The translations under genes were made by a program, and so were the position numbers. This document shows positions 8,560 through 16,594 of a stretch of DNA of 64,000 nucleotides, in pieces. Source of the stretch: Herbiconiux oxytropis (lineage in GTDB: Bacteria; Actinomycetota; Actinomycetes; Actinomycetales; Microbacteriaceae); assembly GCF_024979315.1 (NCBI RefSeq), contig NZ_JANLCK010000003.1:310001-374000 (forward strand). Direction: 5' to 3'. Each line of letters begins with the position of its first letter. Within the stretch, counting starts at the first letter, position 1. A model generated the notes under the pieces. That model was not told where the DNA came from, did not search any database, and saw nothing but the letters and a program-made list of their open reading frames with translations.

Positions 8560-9167
8560 CGCTCCTCCTCCGCGTCATCGCCGGCGGGCGGCCGCGGCGG
8601 GGCATGGTGCACGTCGACGACCGTGACGTCGACGGCAGCGATCAGGAGATCGGTGTGCAGCGCGAGGGCCGAGCGCACGGCCTCGCGGAGGAGCTCGGTC
8701 GTGGCCGGGATCGGGTGACCGAAGTAGGCGGTGGCTTCGAGGGCGACCGTGATGGGCTCGCCCGGCACGGTGACGTCGCCCTCGAGCGCGGTGCGGCCCA
8801 CGATGAGCCCGTCGACCGTGTCGGCGGCGGCGCGCACGAGGCCGCGCACCGAGCCCTCGGTGATGCCGAGGTCGGCGGCGGGGTCGGGGTGCTCGATCGG
8901 GATGCGCCTCCCGGCCCTGGCCTCGCGGCCGATGTTGGCCAGGATGCCGCCGATCCAGTTCTCGTCCGGTTCCGGCTCCTCCGATGCCTCGGCCTCGAGC
9001 AGCCGGAGCGACGCCGAACGGAGCCGCTCGAGAGCGTCGAGGGCGATGCGGCAGCCGGGGGAGTTCTCGATCGAGGGGTCGTAGGGCTTGCGGTCGGCAT
9101 CGAGGTAGTCGCTGAGCTCTTCGATCGTGTGCCCGTCGAGATCGTCGCGGTCGTCGTTCATCGCCAT
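8556..9167 (-). CDS. Asp23/Gls24 family envelope-stress protein
   Basis: The protein has 203 residues. An acidic N-terminal part (about 1-70) with a helix ECF-partner proteins often carry is followed by an Asp23/Gls24 domain: GSVRGLVRAAADTVDG, then VTVPGEPITVALEATAYFG, then a helix and TDLLIAAVDVTVVDVH. Asp23 proteins are associated with cell-envelope stress. The start overlaps the sigma gene stop: ATG at 9167, or a second ATG at 9161 in an exact ATGA overlap. The N-terminal helix could bind the sigma factor as an anti-sigma, but this is inference. Confidence 0.75.
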   Translation of the reverse strand: MAMNDDRDDLDGHTIEELSDYLDADRKPYDPSIENSPGCRIALDALERLRSASLRLLEAEASEEPEPDENWIGGILANIGREARAGRRIPIEHPDPAADLGITEGSVRGLVRAAADTVDGLIVGRTALEGDVTVPGEPITVALEATAYFGHPIPATTELLREAVRSALALHTDLLIAAVDVTVVDVHHAPPRPPAGDDAEEER

Positions 9168-9724
9168 CCCTCCATCTCCCGGATCAGATTCTTGCGTGCG
9201 CGTGCGATCAGGCCCCTGACGGTCGACACGGGGAGTTCCAGCTCCGCGCCGATGTCGATGTAGCTGTAACCCGCGATCTCACGCAGCACCCAGCAGCGGC
9301 GTTGATCCTCCGGCAGCTCGGAGAGGGCCCTTGAGAGCGCTTCATCGAGCGAGGCGGCCTGCGCCTTCGCATGCGGTGACTGCGACTCGGGCGCCGCGTA
9401 CTCGGCCACCGCGTCGATGTCGGCGTGCTCACGACGCCGACGGATGCGGTCGATGCTGCGGTTGCCCACGATGCGCATGAGCCAGGTCTTGACGCTCGCA
9501 GGGTCGGCGAGCTCGGGCAGCTTCGACCAGGCCTGCACGAAGGCCTCCTGCACCACGTCGTCGACATCCGCGTTCGAGTTCAGGATGCGGCGGGCGTACA
9601 CGCGCATCAGCCGGCCGTACCGGCGCACGATGGCCTCGAACGCGCGCACGTCGCCCTCGGCGGCGCGTACGGCGAGGGTGCGGTCGTCGGCCTCGTCGAG
9701 GTCGCGCGGCCGGATCTCACTCAT
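9158..9724 (-). CDS. ECF RNA polymerase sigma factor
   Basis: Extracytoplasmic-function sigma-70 factor, 188 residues from the preferred ATG at 9724 (GGATGGGG ribosome site). Sigma-2: RRYGRLMRVYARRILNSNAD, DVVQEAFVQAW and a -10-recognition helix ending RIVGNRSIDRIRRRRE. Sigma-4: LSELPEDQRRCWVLREIAGY and STVRGLIARARKNLI. A longer start at 9790 would overlap the ribokinase promoter (TTGACA at 9777). It heads an operon with the two Asp23-type genes. That gene set suggests an envelope-stress regulon. Confidence 0.88.
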   Translation of the reverse strand: MSEIRPRDLDEADDRTLAVRAAEGDVRAFEAIVRRYGRLMRVYARRILNSNADVDDVVQEAFVQAWSKLPELADPASVKTWLMRIVGNRSIDRIRRRREHADIDAVAEYAAPESQSPHAKAQAASLDEALSRALSELPEDQRRCWVLREIAGYSYIDIGAELELPVSTVRGLIARARKNLIREMEGWR

Positions 9725-9776
9725 CACCCCATCCAACACCCTGGCGCGCGGGATCGGGTGCGGATCTTCTTCCGCC

Positions 9777-9805
9777 TTGACACTGGACATCTATGGACAT
9801 ATTGT
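9777..9805 (+). promoter_or_regulatory. promoter of the sugar operon
   Basis: A perfect -35 TTGACA (9777-9782), 17-bp spacer, then TATTGT (9800-9805) as -10, about 46 bp before the kinase start. It is the best sigma-70-type promoter in the window. The spacer is filled with repeat motifs (next entry), the layout of a repressor-controlled promoter. Confidence 0.7.
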
Positions 9806-9826
9806 CTTCATGTTCACAGTTGTTCA
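9784..9826. promoter_or_regulatory. repeated operator motifs over the sugar-operon promoter
   Basis: TGGACAT occurs at 9784-9790 and 9794-9800, exactly 10 bp apart. TGTTCA occurs at 9811-9816 and 9821-9826, also 10 bp apart. The two motifs are roughly inverted (TGNACA against TGTNCA). GACA-TAT-TGTC (9796-9806) spans the -10 region. The likely ligand-responsive binder is the GntR/UTRA protein at 15799; a related ATAGACAT lies just before that gene (15768-15775), consistent with autoregulation. Confidence 0.5.
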
Positions 9827-9850
9827 TGCACAAGGAAGTGGCGCGATTCA

Positions 9851-10771
9851 ATGAAGATCGCAGTGGTCGGCAGCTACGGCGCCGGACTGACAATGCGGGT
9901 GCCGAAGGCGCCCGGGGCCGGGGAGACGGTCTCAGGCGGATCGTTCGATGAGGGTCCAGGCGGCAAGGGCTCGAACCAGGCCATCGGAGCCGCGAGGCTC
10001 GGAGCCGAGGTGGCGTTCCTCACTGCCATCGGCGACGACGCGTTCGGTCGTGCCGCCGTCGGGCTCTGGCACGACGAGGGGATCGACGCGTCGAAGGTCG
10101 TCACCGGCCGGGGTGCCACCATGGTGGGCTTCATCCTCGTCGAGCCTTCGGGCGAGAACCGCATCGCGATCGCCTCCGGCGCCCTCGACGAGCTCGACGC
10201 CTCCGCGGTGCGGAGCTTCGCCGATGAGATCGCGGCAGCCGACGTGCTCGTGGTCTCGATGGAGATCCCCGAGGAAGCGGTGCTGGAGGCACTCCGGATC
10301 GGCCGCGAGTGCGGCACGACCACGGTGCTGAACCCCGCACCGGCCCGCCCGCTGCCCACGGAGGCCTGGGCCCTGATCGACGTCATCACCCCCAACCAGA
10401 CCGAGGCGCCGGTGCTGCTCGGCCTCGCAGCCACGAAGACAGCCGGTGACGAGGAGCTCGTGCGGGCACTGCAGGAGCGCACCCGCGGGTGCGCCATCCT
10501 CACCAGGGGCGCCGGCGGTTCCCTGCTCTGCGAGGCCGACGGGACCGTCACCGTGATCGACCCCGTTCCCGTGGCCCACGTGGTCGACACCACCGGCGCC
10601 GGCGACTCCTACACCGCGGCCCTCGCGGTGGCGATCGGCGAGGGCAGGCCGCTCGCCGAGGCGGCCCGGTTCGCTGCGGCTGCCGGCGCCCACGCCGTCA
10701 CGATCGCGGGCGTCATACCGTCGCTCCCCACCCGTTCCGACCTGCCCTCCCCGATTGGAAGCACCCGATGA
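9851..10771 (+). CDS. ribokinase-like PfkB carbohydrate kinase
   Basis: ATP-dependent phosphorylation of ribose, deoxyribose or a similar imported pentose, 306 residues. PfkB signatures: GGKGSNQAIGAARLG (residues 38-52) and DTTGAGDSYTAALA near 245, including the anion-hole GAGD with the catalytic Asp. ILTRGAGG forms the ATP-site strand. Start ATG 9851 follows AAGGAAG. It is the first gene of a tight operon with an ABC transporter, RbsD and a DeoC-like aldolase, so deoxyribokinase activity is as likely as ribokinase. It overlaps the permease gene by ATGA. Confidence 0.88.
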   Translation: MKIAVVGSYGAGLTMRVPKAPGAGETVSGGSFDEGPGGKGSNQAIGAARLGAEVAFLTAIGDDAFGRAAVGLWHDEGIDASKVVTGRGATMVGFILVEPSGENRIAIASGALDELDASAVRSFADEIAAADVLVVSMEIPEEAVLEALRIGRECGTTTVLNPAPARPLPTEAWALIDVITPNQTEAPVLLGLAATKTAGDEELVRALQERTRGCAILTRGAGGSLLCEADGTVTVIDPVPVAHVVDTTGAGDSYTAALAVAIGEGRPLAEAARFAAAAGAHAVTIAGVIPSLPTRSDLPSPIGSTR

Positions 10772-11769
10772 CCACCGCCACCGCACCGACGCGCTCGGCC
10801 TCCTTCGATCCGCGCAAGCTCCTCCGTGCACGGGAGGCGGGTGTCTTCGCCGCCCTCGTGCTCCTGTTCGTGCTCGGCGTGGTGCTCTCGCCGAGCTTCG
10901 TGCAGCCGGGCAACCTGCTCTCGGTCGGCCAGCAGGTGGCGCAGATCGGGATCATGGCCGTGGGCGCGACCTTCGTGATCATCAACGGCGAGATCGACCT
11001 CTCGGTGGGCTCGATCTACGCGCTCTCGGCCATCACGACCGGTATGGCGATCGCCGCAGGCACCCCCTGGCCGCTCGCGATCGGGATCGGCGTCGTCGTC
11101 GGCGCGGTGGCCGGCCTCCTCAACGGGCTCGCGGTGGTGCTGCTCGGGGTGCCCTCGTTCATCGTGACCCTCGGCAGCCTCAGCATCTTCCGCGGTGCCG
11201 CCCTGCTCATCTCCGACGGCGCCCCGATCTCGCTCTCCAGCGAGCAGCCCGGCGTGGCCGAGTTCACCCTCATCGGTCAGGGGCGGCTGTTCGGCGTGGT
11301 GCCGATGCAGCTCATCATCTTCGCCGCGATCGCCGCAATCGGCATCATCCTGCTCTCGCGCTCCCGGCTCGGCTTCAACACCTACGCGGTGGGTGGCAAC
11401 CAGGAGTCGGCGCGGCTCGTGGGCATCCACGTCAAGCGCGTGAAGCTGACGGCCTTCGTGCTCTCCGGCGTCACGGCGGGCATCGCGGGCGTGCTCGGCC
11501 TCTCGTTCCTCTCCTACGTGCAGGGCGTCACCGGAACGGGCCTCGAGCTCACCGTCATCTCGGCCGTGATCATCGGAGGCGCGGCGCTGTTCGGCGGCTC
11601 CGGAACGATGTGGGGCACCATCATCGGCGTCGTCTTCATCGGACTGCTGCAGAACATCCTCAACATCAACGGGATCTCGTCGTTCTGGCAGACCGTCGTG
11701 ACCGGCCTCGTGATCGTGGCGGCCGTCGCCGCCGACACCTGGCAGCGCAAGCGCAAGACCAGGGCCTGA
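10768..11769 (+). CDS. ribose-type ABC transporter permease
   Basis: Inner-membrane permease (BPD_transp_2 / RbsC-AraH family) of 333 residues with eight to ten hydrophobic segments. Family landmarks are GEIDLSVGSIYAL, a loop NGLAVVLLGVPSFIVTLG, the cytoplasmic EAA-like segment AVGGNQESARLVGI that docks the ATPase, and GGSGTMWGTIIGVVFIGLLQN near the C terminus. The start overlaps the kinase stop (ATGA at 10768-10771). It pairs with the binding protein and double ATPase that follow. Confidence 0.93.
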   Translation: MTTATAPTRSASFDPRKLLRAREAGVFAALVLLFVLGVVLSPSFVQPGNLLSVGQQVAQIGIMAVGATFVIINGEIDLSVGSIYALSAITTGMAIAAGTPWPLAIGIGVVVGAVAGLLNGLAVVLLGVPSFIVTLGSLSIFRGAALLISDGAPISLSSEQPGVAEFTLIGQGRLFGVVPMQLIIFAAIAAIGIILLSRSRLGFNTYAVGGNQESARLVGIHVKRVKLTAFVLSGVTAGIAGVLGLSFLSYVQGVTGTGLELTVISAVIIGGAALFGGSGTMWGTIIGVVFIGLLQNILNINGISSFWQTVVTGLVIVAAVAADTWQRKRKTRA

Positions 11770-11831
11770 TCCCTCCCGACTCGCACCACCACCATCCCGA
11801 ACAGCACCAGGACATCAACGAAGGAGTGACC

Positions 11832-12863
11832 ATGTCCATCACACGCACCGCCCGCAGGCTTCTGGCCGTCGGGGCGATCGCCGCCACCACCGCACTCGCC
11901 GTGAGCGGCTGCGGAGCCATCACCACGGGCAACGAGCCCGCCGCGGGTGGCGACGGCGGCTTCCAGCTCGCCGGCTACATCCAGGAGCGGATCGACTCCG
12001 GCGAACCGCTGCGCATCAAGCTCAGCTACCACGACCCCTCGCTCGCCTTCGCGACCCCGATCAGCGCGGGCATGGACCGAGCCGGGGAGGAGCTCGGCGC
12101 CGACGTGCAGCTGATCGGACCCACCGGAGGCGACGCCGCCAAGCAGGTCTCCGAGCTGCAGACGCTCATCCAGCAGGAGTCCGTCGACGGCCTCGCGGTC
12201 TCGTCCGCCTCGAGCGATGCCCTGAAACCCGTCATCGCCCAGGCCTACGACGCCGGCATCCCGATCATCTCGTTCAACACCGACAACCCCGACTCGAAGC
12301 AGATGGGCTTCGTGGGCCAGGACCTCAAGGCCTCCGGCCAGTCCGAGGCCGAGGAGCTCGTGACGCTGCTCGGCGAGGGCGCGACCGGCAAGGTCGTCGT
12401 GTTCTCGCTCGACACCGGCGCCGGCTGGTCGAACGACCGCTTCAGCGGCTTCGAGGAGGGCATCTCGGGCTCCGGCCTCGAGGTGATGGGGCCGGTGAAC
12501 GTGGGCAACGAGCCCAACGCCGCCTACAACACCGTGGAGTCGACCATGGCGGGCGCCGGCGACGTCGTCGCGATCGCGGGCCTGGACTGCTGCAGCACCA
12601 CGGCCGCCGCGAAATGGGTCGAGCAGTCGGGCAACACCGGGAAGATCACCATGGTCGGCTTCGACCTGCTGCCGCAGACCGCCGACTTCGTGAAGAACGG
12701 GGTGGTCTCGTTCACGATCAGCCAGAACCCCGAGGAGCAGGGCTACCAGGCGGTGAAGGTGCTCTACGACTTCCTCGTCGACGGCACCGAGATCTCGGGC
12801 GTCGACACCGGTGCCCAGTTCATCTCGGCCGAGAACCTGGCTGAAGCGACGGTGGAAGGCTGA
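11832..12863 (+). CDS. sugar-binding lipoprotein of the ABC transporter
   Basis: Periplasmic-binding-protein-like lipoprotein (RbsB/LacI fold, peripla_BP_4) of 343 residues. Signal peptide with lipobox LAVSGC and lipidated Cys near residue 27. SASSDALKPVIAQAYDAGIP and the strand FVGQDLKASGQ are typical. NEPNAAYNTVESTM and QNPEEQGYQAVKVLYDFL mark the second lobe. AAGGAG precedes the ATG by 6 bases; the 62-bp gap from the permease is the longest in the first part of the operon. The TGATG overlap couples it to the ATPase. Ligand presumed to be a pentose or related sugar. Confidence 0.92.
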   Translation: MSITRTARRLLAVGAIAATTALAVSGCGAITTGNEPAAGGDGGFQLAGYIQERIDSGEPLRIKLSYHDPSLAFATPISAGMDRAGEELGADVQLIGPTGGDAAKQVSELQTLIQQESVDGLAVSSASSDALKPVIAQAYDAGIPIISFNTDNPDSKQMGFVGQDLKASGQSEAEELVTLLGEGATGKVVVFSLDTGAGWSNDRFSGFEEGISGSGLEVMGPVNVGNEPNAAYNTVESTMAGAGDVVAIAGLDCCSTTAAAKWVEQSGNTGKITMVGFDLLPQTADFVKNGVVSFTISQNPEEQGYQAVKVLYDFLVDGTEISGVDTGAQFISAENLAEATVEG

Positions 12864-14440
12864 TGACCGCGCTCCCTCCGCTCGCCGAGCGCGCCGGCAC
12901 GGCCGGGGCGACCGCCCCCGCCATCCGCATCGAGCACCTCAGCCGCAGTTTCGGCCCGGTGCGCGCCCTCGAGGACGTGAGCTTCGACGTGACCCGCGGC
13001 GAGGTGACCGCTCTGCTGGGCGAGAACGGTGCGGGCAAGTCGACGCTGCTGAAGATCCTCGCCGGCCTCCAGCCGCCGAGCGGAGGGAGCGTCACCGCCT
13101 TCGGCGACGCCGTCGACTCGTACGACCCCAACACCATGCTCACCCGCTACGGAATCGCGATCGTGCCCCAGGAGCTCTCGCTCCTGCCCGATCGGAGCGT
13201 CGCCAAGAACATCCTCGCCGGCATCGAGCCGGGCAACCGGCTGTTCCCATCCCGACGGCGGATGATCGAGCGTGCGGTCGAGCTCCTCGGCGAGCTCGAC
13301 CTCCGAGTCGACCCCGATGCGCCCGTCCGCACCCTCGACCTCGCCACCCAGCAGCTCGTGGTCGTCGCCCGCTCGATCGCCCGCGACTGTCGCGTGCTCA
13401 TCCTCGACGAGCCCACGGCGATGCTCACCCCGGCCGAGTCCGATCGGCTGTTCGCGCTCATGGCGACCCTCAAGGCGAAGGGCACCACCATGGTCTACGT
13501 CTCGCACCGCATGCCCGAGGTCTTCCAGCTCGCCGACCGCATCGAGGTGCTCCGCGACGGCAGGCACGTCGCCTCGTGGCGCCGCGAGGAGGTGACTCCC
13601 GAGCAGGCGGTCGCCGCCATGGTCGGTCGCGAGCTCGGTCGGTTCACGAGCCGTGCCGAGCTCTCACCGGCGGCCACGGCGGCGGACGGTCGCCGCGCCG
13701 CGCCCGCCCTGCGGGTGTCGGGCCTCAGCGGGCGGCGCCACCACGGTGTCGACCTCGAGGTGCGGCCGGGGGAGATCCTCGGCATCGCCGGCCTCCCGGA
13801 CAGCGGCCGGGTCGAGCTGCTGCACAACCTCTTCGGCGGCGACAAGGGCACCGGCGGCACCGTCGAACTGCTCGGTGCACCCTATGAGAACCGCAGCACC
13901 ATCGCGAGCGTCGACCGCCGCCTCGGCTTCGTGCCGGGAGAGCGGCGTGCTCAGGGCCTGCTCACGACGATGAGCGTGGCCGAGAACGTGGGCGTGCTCA
14001 CCGTCAAGGCGCTCACCCGGGCGGGGCTCGTGCGCCGCAGCGCCTTCGAGAAGAACGCCGCCACCCTCGCCCAGGGCTTCCGCGTGAAGACCGCGTCGAT
14101 GGACCAGCCGATCACGAACCTCTCCGGGGGCAATCAGCAGAAGGCGATGCTCGCCAGGTGGATCGCCATCGACCCCGCCGTGCTCATCCTCGACGAGCCC
14201 ACCCGCGGGGTGGATGTGGGCGCCAAGGCCGAGATCTACGAGCAGCTGTTCGCCCTCGCCGATCGCGGCGTGGCGATCATCTGCTCCTCCTCCGACCTGC
14301 CCGAGCTCCTCACGGTGACCGACCGGATCGCCGTGATGGCCGAGGGCCGTGTCGTCGACGTGGTGCCCACCAGGGCCGCGACCGAGGAGTCGATCATGAC
14401 CGCCGCCACCGGCGCCGTGACGCACCCTGCCACCGCCTGA
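12863..14440 (+). CDS. double-domain sugar ABC transporter ATPase
   Basis: RbsA/MglA-type tandem ATPase, 525 residues. Domain 1: Walker A GENGAGKS, Q-loop PQEL, a poor signature (DLATQQLVVVARSIA), Walker B VLILDEPTAML, switch YVSHRM. Domain 2: degenerate Walker A (GLPDSGRVELL), good signature LSGGNQQK and Walker B VLILDEPTRGVDVG. This asymmetry is normal for the family: only some sites hydrolyse ATP. TGATG overlap with the binding-protein gene shows co-translation. Confidence 0.93.
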   Translation: MTALPPLAERAGTAGATAPAIRIEHLSRSFGPVRALEDVSFDVTRGEVTALLGENGAGKSTLLKILAGLQPPSGGSVTAFGDAVDSYDPNTMLTRYGIAIVPQELSLLPDRSVAKNILAGIEPGNRLFPSRRRMIERAVELLGELDLRVDPDAPVRTLDLATQQLVVVARSIARDCRVLILDEPTAMLTPAESDRLFALMATLKAKGTTMVYVSHRMPEVFQLADRIEVLRDGRHVASWRREEVTPEQAVAAMVGRELGRFTSRAELSPAATAADGRRAAPALRVSGLSGRRHHGVDLEVRPGEILGIAGLPDSGRVELLHNLFGGDKGTGGTVELLGAPYENRSTIASVDRRLGFVPGERRAQGLLTTMSVAENVGVLTVKALTRAGLVRRSAFEKNAATLAQGFRVKTASMDQPITNLSGGNQQKAMLARWIAIDPAVLILDEPTRGVDVGAKAEIYEQLFALADRGVAIICSSSDLPELLTVTDRIAVMAEGRVVDVVPTRAATEESIMTAATGAVTHPATA

Positions 14441-14498
14441 ACCGCGCCTGCAGAACCCCGAACCAGCCCGTATCCGTCAGACCCGGAAGGACACCACC

Positions 14499-14954
14499 AT
14501 GAAGCGCACCGGAATCCTCAACGCCCCGCTCAGCGGAGCCCTGGCCACCCTCGGCCACACCGACCTGATCCTCGTGGTCGACGCCGGCTTCCCCATTCCG
14601 GAGGACGCGAACCGCATCGACCTCGCGATCGCCGAGAACCTTCCGGACCTCCGCACCGTGCTCGCACTCATCGCCCGCGAGCTCGTGGTCGAGGGCGTCG
14701 TGCGGGCCGAGGACGTCCCCTCGAACAACCCCCGCCTCGACGAGTGGCTGAAGTCCACCTTCGACGGGGCCGAGTTCACCACCCGCAGCCACGCCGACGT
14801 GCTCGGCGAGCTCGCCCGGCAGGCCAAGGTCATCGTGCGCACCGGGGCCTTCGAGCCCTGGGGCAACATCGGCCTCTTCTGCGGCGTCGACGTTCCGAGA
14901 TGGTTCGGCGGCGACGGCGTGATCGCGCCCTCCTACTACGCCGACAAGCTCTGA
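14499..14954 (+). CDS. rbsD: D-ribose pyranase (RbsD/FucU mutarotase family)
   Basis: Converts beta-pyranose to beta-furanose forms of ribose (or a related sugar) so the kinase can use it. At 151 residues it matches the family (about 130-150). It begins MKRTGILN with GHTDLILVVDAGFPIP (His19 region, catalytic in E. coli RbsD), then LDEWLKSTF and VIVRTGAFEPWGNI near the end. GGAAGG precedes the ATG. Position between transporter ATPase and aldolase confirms a furanose-phosphate route. Confidence 0.9.
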   Translation: MKRTGILNAPLSGALATLGHTDLILVVDAGFPIPEDANRIDLAIAENLPDLRTVLALIARELVVEGVVRAEDVPSNNPRLDEWLKSTFDGAEFTTRSHADVLGELARQAKVIVRTGAFEPWGNIGLFCGVDVPRWFGGDGVIAPSYYADKL

Positions 14955-15013
14955 CACCCCTCCCATCTTCGGGCGGCATCCGCCACCCGCCGAAAGAAAG
15001 CGAAATCCCCATC

Positions 15014-15721
15014 GTGACCGACACGACCACGAGCCCTCTCGAGCTCACCCCGGCCGAACTCGCCCCCTACATCCAGCACACCAAGATCGAGCTCGGCTCC
15101 ACCCGTGACGAGATGATCGCACACGCCCGCGAGTCGGCGGAGCACGGCTTCAACGCCGCCATGGTGCCCGCATCCTGGGTGCCGCTCGTCGCCGCCGAAC
15201 TGAGGGGCACAGGCGTGGGCATCGCCTCCGCGCTCGACTTCCCCACCGTGGGCGTCATGACGAGCGCGGGCAAAGCCGCCGAGGCCGCCGAGATCGCGCG
15301 CCTCGGCGCCACTCAGCTCGACATCGGAGTGCAGATCGGATGGCTGAAGAGCGGCATGTTCGACGAGTTCCGGGAGGACATCGCCGGCGTCGTGCGCGCC
15401 TCCGGCATCCCGGTGAAGGTGATGCTCGAACTACCGCTGCTCACCGAGGCCGAGAAGGAGGCCGCCGTGGAGCTCTCGATGGAGGCCGGCGCCGCCTACC
15501 TCAAGAACGCCTCGAGCGGCGCCGTCGAGGTGGCGAACCCCGACAGCGTGCGCTACCTCGTGGAGCGCGCCCGCCCCGGCGTGCTCGTGAAGGCCTCCGG
15601 CTCGATCAAGAGCTTCCCGCAGGCGAAGGCCCTGCTCGCGGCGGGCGCAGTGCTGCTCGGCACGAGCGCCGGGATCTCGATCATCACCGACACCGGCGAC
15701 GACGCGACCTCGAGCTACTGA
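15014..15721 (+). CDS. DeoC-like deoxyribose-phosphate aldolase
   Basis: Class I aldolase predicted to split 2-deoxyribose-5-phosphate (or a similar ketose/aldose phosphate) into acetaldehyde-type and triose-phosphate products. It has 235 residues from GTG 15014 (purine-rich AAAGAAAGCG upstream). By alignment from memory to E. coli DeoC, D103 (LDIGVQIG) corresponds to D102, K164 (YLKNASSG) to the Schiff-base K167 and K193 (VLVKASGS) to K201, so the catalytic triad is intact. Surrounding loops differ (NASSG rather than TSTG), so the substrate may differ. The stop is followed within 7 bases by the operon terminator. Confidence 0.82.
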   Translation: MTDTTTSPLELTPAELAPYIQHTKIELGSTRDEMIAHARESAEHGFNAAMVPASWVPLVAAELRGTGVGIASALDFPTVGVMTSAGKAAEAAEIARLGATQLDIGVQIGWLKSGMFDEFREDIAGVVRASGIPVKVMLELPLLTEAEKEAAVELSMEAGAAYLKNASSGAVEVANPDSVRYLVERARPGVLVKASGSIKSFPQAKALLAAGAVLLGTSAGISIITDTGDDATSSY

Positions 15722-15727
15722 CCGACC

Positions 15728-15765
15728 GGTTCCGGCCCTGAGCATTTGCGCTCCGGGCCGGAACC
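15728..15765 (+). terminator. operon terminator hairpin
   Basis: Perfect 11-bp arms GGTTCCGGCCC (15728-15738) and GGGCCGGAACC (15755-15765). Inside, after one mismatch, GAGC/GCTC pair around a 6-base loop. It lies directly after the aldolase stop and 34 bp before the GntR gene, so the regulator is probably expressed separately. Confidence 0.85.
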
Positions 15766-15798
15766 TCATAGACATGCCTCTAGGGGGCAGGAGGATCC

Positions 15799-16563
15799 AT
15801 GACCGGCAGCGAGCCGACGATCGCCGACGCGGCCATCAACCGCGAAGCCCCCGTGGCGATCCATGCCCAGATCTCGGAGCGCATCCGCAACCGGATCGCG
15901 CGCGGGGAGTGGCCCGCCCACTACCGGCTGAAGAGCGAGCCGGAGATCGCCGCCGATCTCGGCGTGAGCCGGGGAACGGTGCGCCGAGCGCTCGCCACCC
16001 TGATCGAGGAGGGGCTCCTGCGCCAGGTGCGCGGGCGGGGCACCTTCGTGACCTCGATGACCTTCGAGCCCTCCATCGCCCAGCGGCTCTCGACCCTTTC
16101 CGAGGACTTCTCGGCGCAGGGGATCCTCTTCGACACCTCGGTGCTGTTCCATGGGCTCGTGGCCCCGCCGCAGCCCGTCGCGGCTCTCCTGGACCTCCCG
16201 GTCTCGGGCACGGTGTTCCAGCTCGACCGGCTGCGCTCCACCGGCGGATCGGCCGTCACCCTGCTCGGCAACTTCGTGCGCAGCGACCTCGTTCCGGGGA
16301 TCGACGACTTCGACTTCGCGGGCGCGAGCCTCTTCGGCACCCTTGAGGGCCACTACGGGCTGAAGATCGGCACGGCCAGGCGCACCTTCAGCGCCGAGGC
16401 CGCCACGGAGGCCGTGGCCGAGGCGCTCGCGGTTCCCGTGGGGGCGCCTGTGCAGTACCTGCAGCAGGTGACGTACCTCACCGACGGACGACCGATCGAG
16501 TACTCGGACGTGTGGATCCAGAGCGAGCGGCTCAAGGTCACCTCGCTGCTGTCGCGGCGCTAG
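15799..16563 (+). CDS. GntR/UTRA-family transcriptional regulator
   Basis: Probable ligand-responsive repressor of the upstream sugar operon. The 254-residue protein has a winged HTH at about 20-85 (IHAQISERIRNRIARGEW, EPEIAADLGVSRGTVRRAL, LLRQVRGRGTFV) and a C-terminal UTRA effector domain ending IEYSDVWIQSERLKV. AGGAGG precedes the ATG by 4 bases. The leader contains ATAGACAT, resembling the ATGGACAT repeats in the operon promoter at 9784-9800. Confidence 0.88.
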   Translation: MTGSEPTIADAAINREAPVAIHAQISERIRNRIARGEWPAHYRLKSEPEIAADLGVSRGTVRRALATLIEEGLLRQVRGRGTFVTSMTFEPSIAQRLSTLSEDFSAQGILFDTSVLFHGLVAPPQPVAALLDLPVSGTVFQLDRLRSTGGSAVTLLGNFVRSDLVPGIDDFDFAGASLFGTLEGHYGLKIGTARRTFSAEAATEAVAEALAVPVGAPVQYLQQVTYLTDGRPIEYSDVWIQSERLKVTSLLSRR

Positions 16564-16594
16564 GCATCGCCTCGGCGGCTGGATTCAGGTTCGG

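Noticed and set aside
9725-9790. Upstream start of the ECF sigma factor at 9790
   Set aside because: It would overlap the TTGACA promoter of the divergent operon and adds a non-conserved-looking 22 residues; ATG 9724 has a better ribosome site.
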